Source: Pseudomonas xionganensis
Lineage (GTDB): Bacteria > Pseudomonadota > Gammaproteobacteria > Pseudomonadales > Pseudomonadaceae
DNA length: 64,000 nucleotides
Assembly: GCF_009763245.1 (NCBI RefSeq)
Contig: NZ_WKJZ01000002.1
Coordinates: 383,251-447,250 of the forward strand
Reading direction: 5' to 3'
Shown: in pieces, positions 37,323 through 45,488 of the stretch
Position numbering within the stretch: the first letter of the stretch is position 1
Layout: each line of letters starts with the position of its first letter
The notes under the pieces: generated by a model
Database searches by the model: none
Told to the model about the DNA's origin: nothing
The model's input: the letters and a program-made list of their open reading frames with translations, nothing else
Program-made: the position numbers and the translations under genes

Positions 37323-37828
37323 TACAGCGTTTCCCCCCGAGCCGCGGCGATATCCTTGAATAACGTGACAATGGCCTGCAGCAGCATCAGGGCGATGCCG
37401 ATGCACATGATGATCTTGATTGGCGCCATGGGCGGCGACCAGGCCGAGTAGCTGGTTTCCTTGTATTCCAGGGCGTACTGGGTAGAGGAAATGCCGCCGT
37501 AGAGCAGCAGCACCAGGTAGAAAATCAGAAAGCCGATGGTGATGGCGTCCATCACGGCGCGACTGCGTGGCGACCAGCGGCTGTAGAACAGGTCCATGCG
37601 CACATGGGCATCGAGCTGCATGGAGTAGGCGCCGCCCAGCAGGAAGTAGGCGACCATCAGAAACTGCGCCGACTCCAGGGTCCAGGCTGCGGGGACGAAG
37701 AAGGTCTTGCTGATGGAGGAGTAGAGCAGCACGCCGAGAATGGCGAAGATCAGGTACATGGCGAAGCGGCCAACCACACGGTTGAAGGCTTCCACTGCAC
37801 GGACAAAACCCCTGATGGCCTTGGGCAT
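37322..37828 (-). CDS. dctQ: TRAP transporter small permease (DctQ)
   Basis: 168-residue membrane protein with four hydrophobic helices (FAMYLIFAILGVLLYSSI; SAQFLMVAYFLLGGAYSM; IGFLIFYLVLLLYGGI; IIMCIGIALMLLQAIV), the accessory subunit that pairs with DctM. First gene of the TRAP unit; its own promoter must lie in the 37829-38355 gap. Overlap with dctM shows translational coupling. Confidence 0.88.
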   Translation of the reverse strand: MPKAIRGFVRAVEAFNRVVGRFAMYLIFAILGVLLYSSISKTFFVPAAWTLESAQFLMVAYFLLGGAYSMQLDAHVRMDLFYSRWSPRSRAVMDAITIGFLIFYLVLLLYGGISSTQYALEYKETSYSAWSPPMAPIKIIMCIGIALMLLQAIVTLFKDIAAARGETL

Positions 37829-38355
37829 AGCGCACCTGCCGAATAATTGTTATTCCGAGAGCCTAGACCAAAATCGGATATTTCCAATCGGCCGCTCCGG
37901 CTACAGCAGAAATCGCGCCAACCCGCCTGGAGCGTGGGGCAGCCTTGTAAAACAAGGGGTTGGGGACAGACGCCAGGCGCCATAGCTGGCTGACTGGTCG
38001 ATCAGAAAGCGCGCCGGCACCGTGGTGGTGCGCATGGGCATGGGACAGGGCTTAACCCGGATGCACTGCGGGGAGGGGAACCGTTCAAGGAGAACCCATC
38101 TCGGACTGCGCTGACGCTTGTCCGGGCTACCCTGGGCACAATGCCGTCCACCGGATCAGGTGAGCGACATCGACAGCTGGGTTACTCACGAAGGGGCGAT
38201 CAGCACCCGTAGGGTGGATGTCGCTTTGTACATCCACCGGACACACCAGCATCCCAGGGCCAGTGCCAGTGCCAGTGCCAGTGCCAGTGGAAAACGCTAC
38301 ATGGTTTTCCACCCTTGATCCTGGGCAGATCATGGCCCCCGTGGGGTGGCTCAGG
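37829..38355. other. Gene-free region with repeats between TRAP and SDR genes
   Basis: About 530 bases without a convincing gene. Near 37840-37880 it is AT-rich (ATAATTGTTATTCC), a likely dctQ promoter area. From 38210 it holds GTAGGGTGGATGTCGC-type palindromes and a hexanucleotide run. Short open frames here run through repeats and are not supported. Confidence 0.5.
38261..38290. repeat. Hexanucleotide tandem repeat (CAGTGC)
   Basis: Four exact CAGTGC units plus CAGTGG, lying between two palindromes in a gene-free region downstream of the SDR gene. Confidence 0.9.
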
Positions 38356-39267
38356 TCAGAGCGCAAACTTCTGCAGGTTGGCCATCATCTCTTTCATCGC
38401 TTCGATATTGTCCTTCGGGTGAGCGGCGCCCTCGAAGTCGCAGATCTGCGCGAAGTTGGCCGCAACATCTTCCGGGCTAAAGCCGGCACGCGGATCAAAA
38501 CCCAGACCCAGGCTGCGCTCCCAACGCACCTTGCCCATCCAGCCGCCGCCGACTTCAAACAGGCCAGAGGTTTCTTCGCAGGCATTGCTGGCCAGGTACA
38601 CCACCAGCGGGCTGACCAGCTCGGGCTTAAGCTGCTCGAACACATGCGGCGGGATCAGCCCTTCGGTCATGCGCGTGCCGCCGGTGGGGGCGATGGCGTT
38701 GACCAGGATATTGTTCTTGCGCCCTTCGAGGGCCAGAGTGCGGGTCAGACCATACAGGCCGAGCTTGGCCATGCCGTAGTTGGACTGGCCGAAGTTGCCA
38801 TAGATACCCGAGGTGGACGCGGTAAAGATCACCCGCCCATAACCCTGCTCACGCATATGCGGCCAGGCAGCGCGGGTGACCTTGTAGGCGCCTTCGACGT
38901 GGACCTTGTAAACCAGGTCCCAGTCGGCGTCTTCCATCTTGTGGAAGGTCTTGTCGCGCAGGATGCCGGCGTTGTTCACCACCACATCGATGCGGCCGAA
39001 GGTGTCCAGGGCGCATTGCACGATCTTCTCGCCATCGGTCACCGAGTCATGGTTGGCCACCGCGGTGCCGCCCGCCTCACGGATTTCCGCCACCACCTTG
39101 TCCGCCGCCGAGGCGTTGGCCCCTTCGCCGTGGGTGCTGCCGCCCAGGTCGTTGACCACCACCTTGGCACCATGCTTGGCGAACAGCAGGGCATGGGCAC
39201 GACCCAGGCCGCCGCCGGCCCCGGTGACGATTACAACCTGATCTTGAAAACGGATGGCGTCGCTCAT
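38356..39267 (-). CDS. SDR family oxidoreductase, MFE-2 type hydroxyacyl-CoA dehydrogenase-like
   Basis: 303-residue short-chain dehydrogenase with NAD(P)-binding TGAGGGLGRAH, NNAGILRD and catalytic SxxxxYxxxK (STSGIYGNFGQSNYGMAK). The extended N-terminal loop VVNDLGG and overall length match the dehydrogenase unit of peroxisomal multifunctional enzyme type 2, which acts on (R)-3-hydroxyacyl-CoA. Good GAGG before the ATG. Transcribed with the genes upstream on the same strand; may take part in acyl or steroid side-chain oxidation, not provable here. Confidence 0.85.
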   Translation of the reverse strand: MSDAIRFQDQVVIVTGAGGGLGRAHALLFAKHGAKVVVNDLGGSTHGEGANASAADKVVAEIREAGGTAVANHDSVTDGEKIVQCALDTFGRIDVVVNNAGILRDKTFHKMEDADWDLVYKVHVEGAYKVTRAAWPHMREQGYGRVIFTASTSGIYGNFGQSNYGMAKLGLYGLTRTLALEGRKNNILVNAIAPTGGTRMTEGLIPPHVFEQLKPELVSPLVVYLASNACEETSGLFEVGGGWMGKVRWERSLGLGFDPRAGFSPEDVAANFAQICDFEGAAHPKDNIEAMKEMMANLQKFAL

Positions 39268-39375
39268 GCTGCATTACCTCGGCAGATTAACAATGCTCCG
39301 AGTGTCCAGCAGGCGCGCCCTGGTCACAATAGATACGAGTCGTGCTGAATGGTGCGCGATAAAGCAGCGGGATAG

Positions 39376-39906
39376 TCAGGCTGGCCGAATAAGGCTGAGA
39401 TGGTTGTAGAGATGCAGCACATGGGCCTGGGCATAATCGGCATGGCTGAGCGCGCCATAGGCAAAGTGCGGCTGCAGCTCGCCCTGGTAGGCGGCAAAAT
39501 CGGCAAAGGCCTGCTGCAGACGTTGCAGTGCCTGGGCCTGGCTGCCCGGCTGGTTCAAGGGCGCGGCGCCGGGGATGGCTTCATCCAGCGGATGGCGCAT
39601 GGCTCCGCGGGCGGCAAAAACGCTAAAGGCCAGCGGCCCGACACTGCCACGAAACCAGGCAGGCTTGAGCTCGGGATAACCGCTGATGGAGTACTCGATG
39701 CTCTGCGCGCAGTGGTTGAACACCTCGGTCGGGCTCCAGCCCTTGAGGCTGACCAGCTTTTTATCGACCAGCTCGGCCAGCACCTGCTGCGCCCCCTCAA
39801 GGCTCAGGGCCGCCGGCGCCGGCCCGGTGGGCAATGCCCAGTAGCCCGCGCCCAGGGCCGCCAGGCTGCCCAGGGCGGCGCCCTTCAAGACGGTACGTCG
39901 CTGCAT
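39376..39906 (-). CDS. DUF1569 domain protein with Tat signal
   Basis: 176-residue protein with a twin-arginine signal (QRRTVLKGAALGSLAALGAG) and a DinB-like DUF1569 domain with helical His-rich segments (EVFNHCAQSIEYS; HADYAQAHVLHLYNHL). Its ATG overlaps the stop of the upstream hydrolase gene (TGATG), so the two are translationally coupled; a GTG one codon earlier is the alternative. DinB-fold proteins often bind metal; function here unknown. Confidence 0.78.
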   Translation of the reverse strand: MQRRTVLKGAALGSLAALGAGYWALPTGPAPAALSLEGAQQVLAELVDKKLVSLKGWSPTEVFNHCAQSIEYSISGYPELKPAWFRGSVGPLAFSVFAARGAMRHPLDEAIPGAAPLNQPGSQAQALQRLQQAFADFAAYQGELQPHFAYGALSHADYAQAHVLHLYNHLSLIRPA

Positions 39907-40790
39907 CACTCGGCCTCCAGGCGTTGACGAAACTCCAGGTAGTGCGCCAGCACCTGCTCCGGTGCCTCGGTCTGTGGATAGTGGCCGATACCATCGAGAA
40001 GCACGGTGTCGGGCTTGGCAATCAGCTCGCGATAACGGGCCACCATATGCGCCCCGGAAATCGGATCGACGGCGCCGTCGATCACCCGCAGTGGCAGCGC
40101 CGTGGCCTGCATCGCCGCCACCCAGCGATCGCGGTTGACGCGGCGCTCGGGCATATAGCGGATCAGGCGATGCATCACCGCAGGGCCGTTACCCGCAGCG
40201 ATCAGGTTCCAGAAGTCGTCGAGTTCCTGCGCGCTGGGCTGGGTCTGCGGACCAAATACCTTGGCAAAGTTCTGCGCCAGCTTCTGCCGGCTAAACAGCC
40301 GACCGATCAGTGGGCCAATGGGGCTGAGCAGCAGCTTCTGCACCAGCACCGGATGGTGGGTTTCCGGAAACAGCCCGCCATTGAGAAACACGCAACTGGC
40401 GAGCTGTACGCGCCCCTCCTGATGCCGCGCAATCAACTCCTGGGCCACGCTGTCGCCATAGTCATGGGCCAGCACATGCACCGGCTCACCAATACCCAAA
40501 TGCGCCAGCAGCGCCTGTTGCAGATCGGCCTGCTGCAGCAGGCTGTAGGCATGCCCGCGCGGCTTGGCCGAGTCGCCAAAGCCGAGCATATCGCAGGCGA
40601 TCACCCGGTACTTCTGCGCCAGCGGCTGCCACAGGTAATGCCAGTCCCAACTGGCGGTGGGAAAGCCGTGGATCAGCAGCAGCGGTTCGCCCTGCCCCGC
40701 CGTCCAGTAGCGGATGGCATGGCCGTTAAAGCGCAAATCCTGGCCCGCGCTGCGCCAATCGGCCAGGGCAATGCCCGGCAGGCCGCTCAT
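39906..40790 (-). CDS. Alpha/beta hydrolase, MEST/epoxide hydrolase-like
   Basis: 294-residue hydrolase. The nucleophile elbow is LAHDYGDS with an Asp nucleophile, as in epoxide hydrolases, haloalkane dehalogenases and MEST proteins, not Ser as in esterases. LIHGFPTASWDWHYLW forms the oxyanion hole region and the catalytic His is in GIGHYPQTEAPE. LNGGLFPETHHP is typical of the MEST subgroup. Its start overlaps the stop of the class II aldolase gene and its stop overlaps the DUF1569 start. Confidence 0.84.
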   Translation of the reverse strand: MSGLPGIALADWRSAGQDLRFNGHAIRYWTAGQGEPLLLIHGFPTASWDWHYLWQPLAQKYRVIACDMLGFGDSAKPRGHAYSLLQQADLQQALLAHLGIGEPVHVLAHDYGDSVAQELIARHQEGRVQLASCVFLNGGLFPETHHPVLVQKLLLSPIGPLIGRLFSRQKLAQNFAKVFGPQTQPSAQELDDFWNLIAAGNGPAVMHRLIRYMPERRVNRDRWVAAMQATALPLRVIDGAVDPISGAHMVARYRELIAKPDTVLLDGIGHYPQTEAPEQVLAHYLEFRQRLEAE

Positions 40791-41569
40791 GCCGCGTAAC
40801 CCGGCATCTGCTGATCGAGCTTGCGCAACAGGGCTGGCCAGGGCAGCGCGCCGCCCATGCCCTGGGGGCTTTTCATCACCCCGGCGATCATCGCCGCCGC
40901 GCCGTCGAGCACCTGCTGCGGGATATGGATCAGCTCAGCGCCACCGCTTTGCGCCATCACCTGGATCTCGCAGGCGCGCTGCAGGGTGAACATGCCGAGG
41001 AAGGCATCGGCGATAGTGCCGAAGGCGGTGAGCAGGCCGTGGTTGGGCAGGATCATAAAGTTCTTGTCGCCCAGGTCGGCCTGCAGGCGGGCCTTCTCGT
41101 CATGGTTCAGGGCCACGCCCTCATAGCCGTGGTAGGCCAGGCTGGCGAGGACGAACAGCGACTGCTGCGACAGCGGCAACAAGCCCTGCTTCTGCGCCGA
41201 CACGGCGATACCGGCCGGGGTGTGGATATGCAGCACGCAGCCGACGTCGTGGCGCACCTCGTGCACGGCGCTGTGGATGGTGTAGCCGGCCGGGTTGATG
41301 TCGAAGGGGCTGTCCATCAGCTTGTTGCCGGCCAGGTCGATCTTCACCAGGCTGGAAGCGGTGATCTCGTGGAACATCAGGCCGTAGGGGTTGATCAGAA
41401 AGTCTTCGCTGCCGGGAATTTTTGCCGAGATATGGGTGAAGATCAGGTCATCCCAGCCATACAGGGCGATCAAGCGGTAGCAGGCGGCCAGGTCGACGCG
41501 GGCCTGCCATTCGGCGGCAGACACCTGATCCTTGAGGCTGACAACAGGCAGGTCATGGGCAACGGTCAT
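40787..41569 (-). CDS. Class II aldolase/adducin family protein
   Basis: 260-residue protein with the zinc-binding HIHTPAGIA motif and a third His in LPNHGLLT, as in fuculose-phosphate aldolase relatives. The closest subgroup by layout (DLIFTHISAKIPG; FLINPYGLMF) is the uncharacterised bacterial adducin-like proteins. GGAG lies eight bases before ATG 41569. First gene of an aldolase-hydrolase-DUF1569 operon. Substrate unknown. Confidence 0.85.
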   Translation of the reverse strand: MTVAHDLPVVSLKDQVSAAEWQARVDLAACYRLIALYGWDDLIFTHISAKIPGSEDFLINPYGLMFHEITASSLVKIDLAGNKLMDSPFDINPAGYTIHSAVHEVRHDVGCVLHIHTPAGIAVSAQKQGLLPLSQQSLFVLASLAYHGYEGVALNHDEKARLQADLGDKNFMILPNHGLLTAFGTIADAFLGMFTLQRACEIQVMAQSGGAELIHIPQQVLDGAAAMIAGVMKSPQGMGGALPWPALLRKLDQQMPGYAA

Positions 41570-41669
41570 GCAGGGCTCCTCGGCTTTTGTTGTTATGGCG
41601 TAGCCAGAGTCTAGCGAGGCTTGCACAAAAGCGAAGTTGCCGTGGCGGCCAGGCTGCTGGCCTTGCGGG

Positions 41670-42137
41670 TCAAAGCAGCTCGGGATACAGCTGCGCCAGC
41701 ATGGGCCAGTCACGTTGCGCCTGGGCATCATCGGCCAGCAGGCTAAAGCCGGCGAAATCGAAGCCTGGACTCACCGAACAGCCCACCAGACTGAAGGCCC
41801 CGGTGCTGCGCGCGGCCTGCCAGGCCTGGGCCGGCACCAGCTGCTGCGGCAACTGGCCCAGCGCCACCGGGCCCAGACGCGGGGTGCGTAGCGCATCGGG
41901 CTGCTCGGCCACCAGCAACTGCAAAGGCGCGCCCTCGTAGAAATGCCAGAGCTCATCGGCGTCAATCCGATGCCAACGGCTGACCTGCCCCGCCGGCAAC
42001 AGAAAGACGATAGCCGTGGCACAGGGCCGGCCGCCTTCCAGGTGCGCGGACGACTGATACAGGCGGCGGTAGTAGCCACCCTCGGGGTGGGCCTCAAGCT
42101 GCAGCGCCTCGATCAGCTCTTGCGCGCGCGGATGCAT
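41670..42137 (-). CDS. Cupin domain protein (DUF985)
   Basis: 155-residue cupin of the DUF985 family: EAHPEGGYYRRLYQS at the N-terminus, RWHRIDADELWHFYEG with metal-ligand-like His and Glu, and a GCSVSPGFDFAGF strand near the end. The start codon shares a base with the flavodoxin stop, so the two are cotranscribed. Sugar or small-molecule binding is typical of cupins; function not known. Confidence 0.82.
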   Translation of the reverse strand: MHPRAQELIEALQLEAHPEGGYYRRLYQSSAHLEGGRPCATAIVFLLPAGQVSRWHRIDADELWHFYEGAPLQLLVAEQPDALRTPRLGPVALGQLPQQLVPAQAWQAARSTGAFSLVGCSVSPGFDFAGFSLLADDAQAQRDWPMLAQLYPELL

Positions 42138-42589
42138 CAGCCGTTCAGCGCCTGCGTGAAATCGGCCAGCCAGGGCTCGGCATCGCTCTCCGGGGTGACG
42201 CTTTCGCTGGCATCCAGGCGCAGCATCGGCAGCACCTCGACTATCCCGAGCTCGGCATAGAGTTCGCGCACCTGCTCGCCGCCGGCGCAGAAGGTATCGC
42301 CATAGCTGGAGTCGCCCAGGGCGATCACCCCGCCAGGCAGGCCGCTCCAGGCCGGCAGATGATCGCGGATGGCGTAGTACAGCGGCTGCAGATTATCCGG
42401 CAGCTCACCCATGCCAGTGGTCGAGGTCACGGTCAAAAAGGCTTCGGGGGCGAAGGCCTGCAGCGCCTCCAGGGTGGCCCGGGGCTGATGCCAGGCCTGA
42501 TGACCGGCGGCGTTCAACAGGCGCTCGGCGTGCCGAGCCACTTCCTCGGCCGTGCCATAAACCGAGCCGGACAGGATGGCAACTTTCAT
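42137..42589 (-). CDS. Flavodoxin (MioC-like)
   Basis: 150-residue FMN-binding protein with the phosphate loop SGSVYGTAEE and the second loop TSTTGMGELPDN typical of MioC/YqcA-type short flavodoxins. Third FMN-contact region at GDSSYGDTFCAGG. GGAG precedes ATG 42589 by seven bases. Electron carrier for an unidentified partner; cotranscribed with the cupin gene. Confidence 0.87.
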   Translation of the reverse strand: MKVAILSGSVYGTAEEVARHAERLLNAAGHQAWHQPRATLEALQAFAPEAFLTVTSTTGMGELPDNLQPLYYAIRDHLPAWSGLPGGVIALGDSSYGDTFCAGGEQVRELYAELGIVEVLPMLRLDASESVTPESDAEPWLADFTQALNG

Positions 42590-42696
42590 AAAACTGCTCC
42601 CAAAACAGAAATCACACAGGCTCGGCATTATGCCGCAAGTGGACAGGCAGCCCGGATGTTTTAGAATGCAGCGGACATAGACCGGGAAACTTGCTC

Positions 42697-43143
42697 ATGA
42701 TCAGTGCCAAACTGCTGCAACTGGTGATCAACGCCTCCAACGACGGCATCGTCGTGGCCGAACAGGAAGGCGACGACAACATCCTTATCTATGCCAACCC
42801 GGCCTTTGAAAAGCTCACTGGCTATGCCAGCGAAGACATCCTCTATCAGGATTGCCGCTTCCTCCAGGCCGGCGACCGCGACCAGCCGGGCCTGGCCGCC
42901 ATCCGCGAGGCGGTCAAGGCTCATCGCCCGTGCCGGCAGATCATCCGCAACTACCGCAAGGATGGCAGCCCGTTCTGGAACGAACTGTCGATCACCCCGG
43001 TGGTCAACGATGCCGACCAGCTGACCTACTACATCGGCATTCAGAAGAACGTCACCGAACAGGTCGAGGCCCAGGAGCGGGTCAAGGAGCTGGAAGCCGA
43101 GGTGGCCGCCCTCAAGGCCGAGCTGGCGGCGCTCAAATCCTAG
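42697..43143 (+). CDS. Short LOV-domain photoreceptor protein (PpSB-LOV type)
   Basis: 148-residue blue-light sensor consisting of one LOV/PAS core and a C-terminal helix with no output domain. The photoactive Cys53 lies in QDCRFLQ, and FMN contacts NYRKDG, WNELSITPV and IGIQK are present. Size and sequence are close to the short LOV proteins of P. putida (PpSB1/PpSB2). The terminal heptad-like ERVKELEAEVAALKAELAAL predicts a coiled coil for dimerisation. I start at ATG 42697 rather than TTG two codons earlier. Confidence 0.92.
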   Translation: MISAKLLQLVINASNDGIVVAEQEGDDNILIYANPAFEKLTGYASEDILYQDCRFLQAGDRDQPGLAAIREAVKAHRPCRQIIRNYRKDGSPFWNELSITPVVNDADQLTYYIGIQKNVTEQVEAQERVKELEAEVAALKAELAALKS

Positions 43144-43205
43144 TTGGCGATTAGCTATGAGGGATAAAAGTAATACCACGAGTGGCAACAAACTTCGCCC
43201 ACACG

Positions 43206-43231
43206 AAAAAAAGCCCCGATGTGCCGGGGCC
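43206..43231 (-). terminator. Terminator of the Old Yellow Enzyme gene
   Basis: On the minus strand a GCCCCGG/TCGGGGC hairpin is followed by eight T residues, 46 bases past the gene's stop: a textbook Rho-independent terminator. Confidence 0.92.
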
Positions 43232-43239
43232 TGAGGGAA

Positions 43240-43262
43240 GGCGCGCCGTTTTGCGGCGCGCC
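43240..43262. repeat. GGCGCGCC double palindrome
   Basis: Two identical self-complementary 8-mers (GGCGCGCC) separated by seven bases, forming a strong hairpin next to the terminator. Confidence 0.6.
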
Positions 43263-43276
43263 TGGAAACGCGGGGA

Positions 43277-44386
43277 TCAGACCAGGGTCGTCAGGGCTTC
43301 GCGGCTAAAGGGCAGGATGTCCTGCTCGCGGCCGTCGCGCACCTTCACCGCCCAGTCCGGGTCCACCAGCAGGGCGCGGCCCACGGCCACCAGATCGAAC
43401 TCCTGCTTGTTCAGACGCTCCAGCAGGTTCTCCAGGCTGGCCGGCTCGGCCACCTTGTCGGTGTTGACCATAAACTGCAGGAACTCGCCATCCAGGCCGA
43501 CGCTGCCGACGGTGATGGTGGGCTTGCCGGTGAGCTGGCGGGTCCAGCCGGCCAGGTTGAGGTCCGAGCCCTCGAACTCCGGCTCCCAGAAGCGGCGGGT
43601 CGAGCAGTGGAAGATATCCACACCGGCATCGGACAGCGGCTTGAGGAAGGCCCCCAGCTCTTCCGGGGTCTGCACCAGGCGGGCGCTGTAATCCTGCTGC
43701 TTCCACTGGGAAAAGCGGAAGATGATCGGGAAGTCCGGGCCAACGGCGGCGCGCACGGCCTGGATCAGCTCGATGGCAAAGCGCGAACGGCTTGCCAGGT
43801 CGCCACCGTATTCGTCGGTGCGCTTGTTGCTGCCTTCCCAGAAGAACTGGTCGATCAGGTAGCCATGGGCGCCGTGGATTTCCACACCGTCCATGCCGAT
43901 GGCCTGGGCATCCTTGGCGGCCTGGGCGAAGGCGGCGATGACCTCCTTGATGTCGTCCTGGGTCATGCCATGGACCACCACATTGCCGTCCTTGACCTTC
44001 TCGCTCGGGCCGTAGCCCGGCACGCTGGCGTCCGGCTCGGTGCCCAGCTTGCGCACATTGCCCACGTGCCACAGCTGCGGAACGATCTTGCCGCCTTCGG
44101 CGTGCACTGCCTCGACCACCTTCTTCCAGCCAGCCAGGGCATCTTCACCGTAGAAGCGCGGCACATTGGGGTAACCGTTGCTGGCCTTGTGGCCGACGGT
44201 GGTGCCTTCGGTGACGATCAGGCCAACGCCAGCGGCGGCGCGGCGACGGTAGTACTCGACCACCTTGCTGTTGGGTACGCCACCCGGGGAGAAGGAACGG
44301 GTCATGGGCGCCATCACCACACGGGTCGGCAATTCCAGGGTGCCCAGGTTGAAAGGCTGGAACAGGGCTTTTACAGGATCGCTCAT
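43277..44386 (-). CDS. NADH:flavin oxidoreductase, Old Yellow Enzyme family
   Basis: 369-residue FMN-dependent TIM-barrel ene-reductase: VVMAPMTRSFS at the N-terminus, substrate-binding EIHGAHGYLIDQFFWEG with two His, GGDLASRSRF, and AVGRALLVDPDW near the C-terminus. Reduces activated alkenes, quinones or nitro compounds. I start at ATG 44386 (six bases after AGAGGA); an ATG two codons earlier is possible. A TetR gene lies upstream on the same strand and both have the same 14-bp motif before their starts, as in nemR-nemA-type systems. Confidence 0.9.
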   Translation of the reverse strand: MSDPVKALFQPFNLGTLELPTRVVMAPMTRSFSPGGVPNSKVVEYYRRRAAAGVGLIVTEGTTVGHKASNGYPNVPRFYGEDALAGWKKVVEAVHAEGGKIVPQLWHVGNVRKLGTEPDASVPGYGPSEKVKDGNVVVHGMTQDDIKEVIAAFAQAAKDAQAIGMDGVEIHGAHGYLIDQFFWEGSNKRTDEYGGDLASRSRFAIELIQAVRAAVGPDFPIIFRFSQWKQQDYSARLVQTPEELGAFLKPLSDAGVDIFHCSTRRFWEPEFEGSDLNLAGWTRQLTGKPTITVGSVGLDGEFLQFMVNTDKVAEPASLENLLERLNKQEFDLVAVGRALLVDPDWAVKVRDGREQDILPFSREALTTLV

Positions 44387-44408
44387 CGTCATTCCTCTGC
44401 CGGTAAGT

Positions 44409-44422
44409 TGACCGGTCGTCTC
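44409..44422 (-). promoter_or_regulatory. Putative TetR operator before the OYE gene
   Basis: TGACCGGTCGTCTC, containing the perfect palindrome GACCGGTC, 22 bases upstream of the OYE start. An identical 14-mer lies before the tetR gene at 45189. Confidence 0.6.
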
Positions 44423-44423
44423 G

Positions 44424-44575
44424 TTAAGAACCTGAGCAAAGCCTGCTGCGCGTCGGCCATGCTGCGTTGAAACCGGGCTCAGAATGCTCATTTACTTCAG
44501 TAAACTGCGCTTCTTCGCCCGTTTTCGCCTTGCCTGGCTCTAGCTCGCTAGGCTTTGAACAGGTTCTGGTGTTTT
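44424..44575. repeat. Dispersed intergenic repeat, copy 3
   Basis: Contains GCTGCGCGTCGGCC, AATGCTCATTTAC...GTAAACTGCGCTTC and a closing AACAGGTTCT that pairs with the opening AAGAACCTG. Same family as 3399, 35765 and 56118. Confidence 0.75.
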
Positions 44576-44581
44576 AAAAAA

Positions 44582-45175
44582 TCAGGCCCGCAGCAACAGC
44601 TGCAGACGCTGGATAAAGTCATCGAGTACGCGGGTATTGCTGGCCACCTTGAGCCGGGTCAGGGCGCCCTGCCAGGCGTTGGCGATAAAACCGGCCAGGT
44701 TGCGGCAGTCCTCATGCGCCGGCAGCTCGCCGGCGGCCTGGGCCTGCTCCAGGCAGGCCTGGAGGATATCCGCCGAGCGCTGCAGGATGGCGTCCACCTC
44801 GACCCCCAGGGCCGGCGACAGCTCGGCCATCTCGAAGCTCAGGCTGCCGATAAAGCAGTGGTATTCCAGGCGCTCCTGGCGGGCGAAGTGCTGCACCAGC
44901 TCGCCGTAATAGGCGAGGATGCGCTCGCGCGGACTCAGTGCAGGATTGCCCAGTGCCTCGGCATAGCGGGCCAGGCGCGGCTGGTAGACCTGCTGCAGGG
45001 CCTGCAGGGCGAAGTCTTCCTTGCTGGCGAAGTAGTGGTAGAAGGAGCCCTTGGGCACCCCCGCCGCCTGCACGATCTCCTGCACACCGGCACCGTGATA
45101 ACCACGCCGGGTCATTACCTCGGCGCCTTTGGCGAGGATCAGGTCACGCTTGTCGAGTCGGATACTGGAGTTCAT
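44582..45175 (-). CDS. TetR/AcrR family regulator (NemR/AcuR-like)
   Basis: 197-residue repressor-type protein: N-terminal helix-turn-helix (ILAKGAEVMTRRGYHGAGV, VQEIVQAAGVPKGSFYHYFA, residues 13-50) and a helical ligand-binding domain with Cys residues (YHCFIGSL; CLEQAQAA) that could sense electrophiles, as NemR does. It precedes the OYE gene on the same strand, with a shared operator-like motif in front of both. Likely represses both. Confidence 0.87.
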   Translation of the reverse strand: MNSSIRLDKRDLILAKGAEVMTRRGYHGAGVQEIVQAAGVPKGSFYHYFASKEDFALQALQQVYQPRLARYAEALGNPALSPRERILAYYGELVQHFARQERLEYHCFIGSLSFEMAELSPALGVEVDAILQRSADILQACLEQAQAAGELPAHEDCRNLAGFIANAWQGALTRLKVASNTRVLDDFIQRLQLLLRA

Positions 45176-45188
45176 GCCGGGCAGGATA

Positions 45189-45202
45189 TGACCGGTCGTC
45201 TC
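45189..45202 (-). promoter_or_regulatory. Putative TetR operator before tetR
   Basis: Same 14-mer as at 44409 (TGACCGGTCGTCTC), 13 bases upstream of the tetR start codon, suggesting autorepression. Confidence 0.6.
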
Positions 45203-45488
45203 CCCCGCCCAGCACTATTGATCTGGGTGATTATCGATAAGAAGTGGAGCAGGTTTAGAGAGGCTTGGCCGCGATCAACTCGCGGCTCAATGATGGTTCC
45301 TACGCTCCAGCGTGGGAACCATCAGAGGCAAAAGCAGGCAAGGAAACGAAGTCGTAGGGTGGACATACCGAAGGTTTGTCCACCACCCCAGAGCGCGCTG
45401 CTGGACATGGCTTCGCCATGTCCAGCCTACCGAGCTGCGTTCCCACGCAGAGCATGGGAACGATCATGCCCGCGATAAAGAGCGCCAA
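45203..45488. repeat. Intergenic palindromic repeats
   Basis: Includes GTTCCTACGCTCCAGCGTGGGAAC, a GTAGGGTGGACATACCG...GTCCACC unit and GTTCCCACGC...GCATGGGAACG. No gene seen. Confidence 0.65.

Noticed and set aside
37323-37835. Large dctM open frame including dctQ region
   Set aside because: Out of phase with the real dctQ; dctM has its own start overlapping the dctQ stop.
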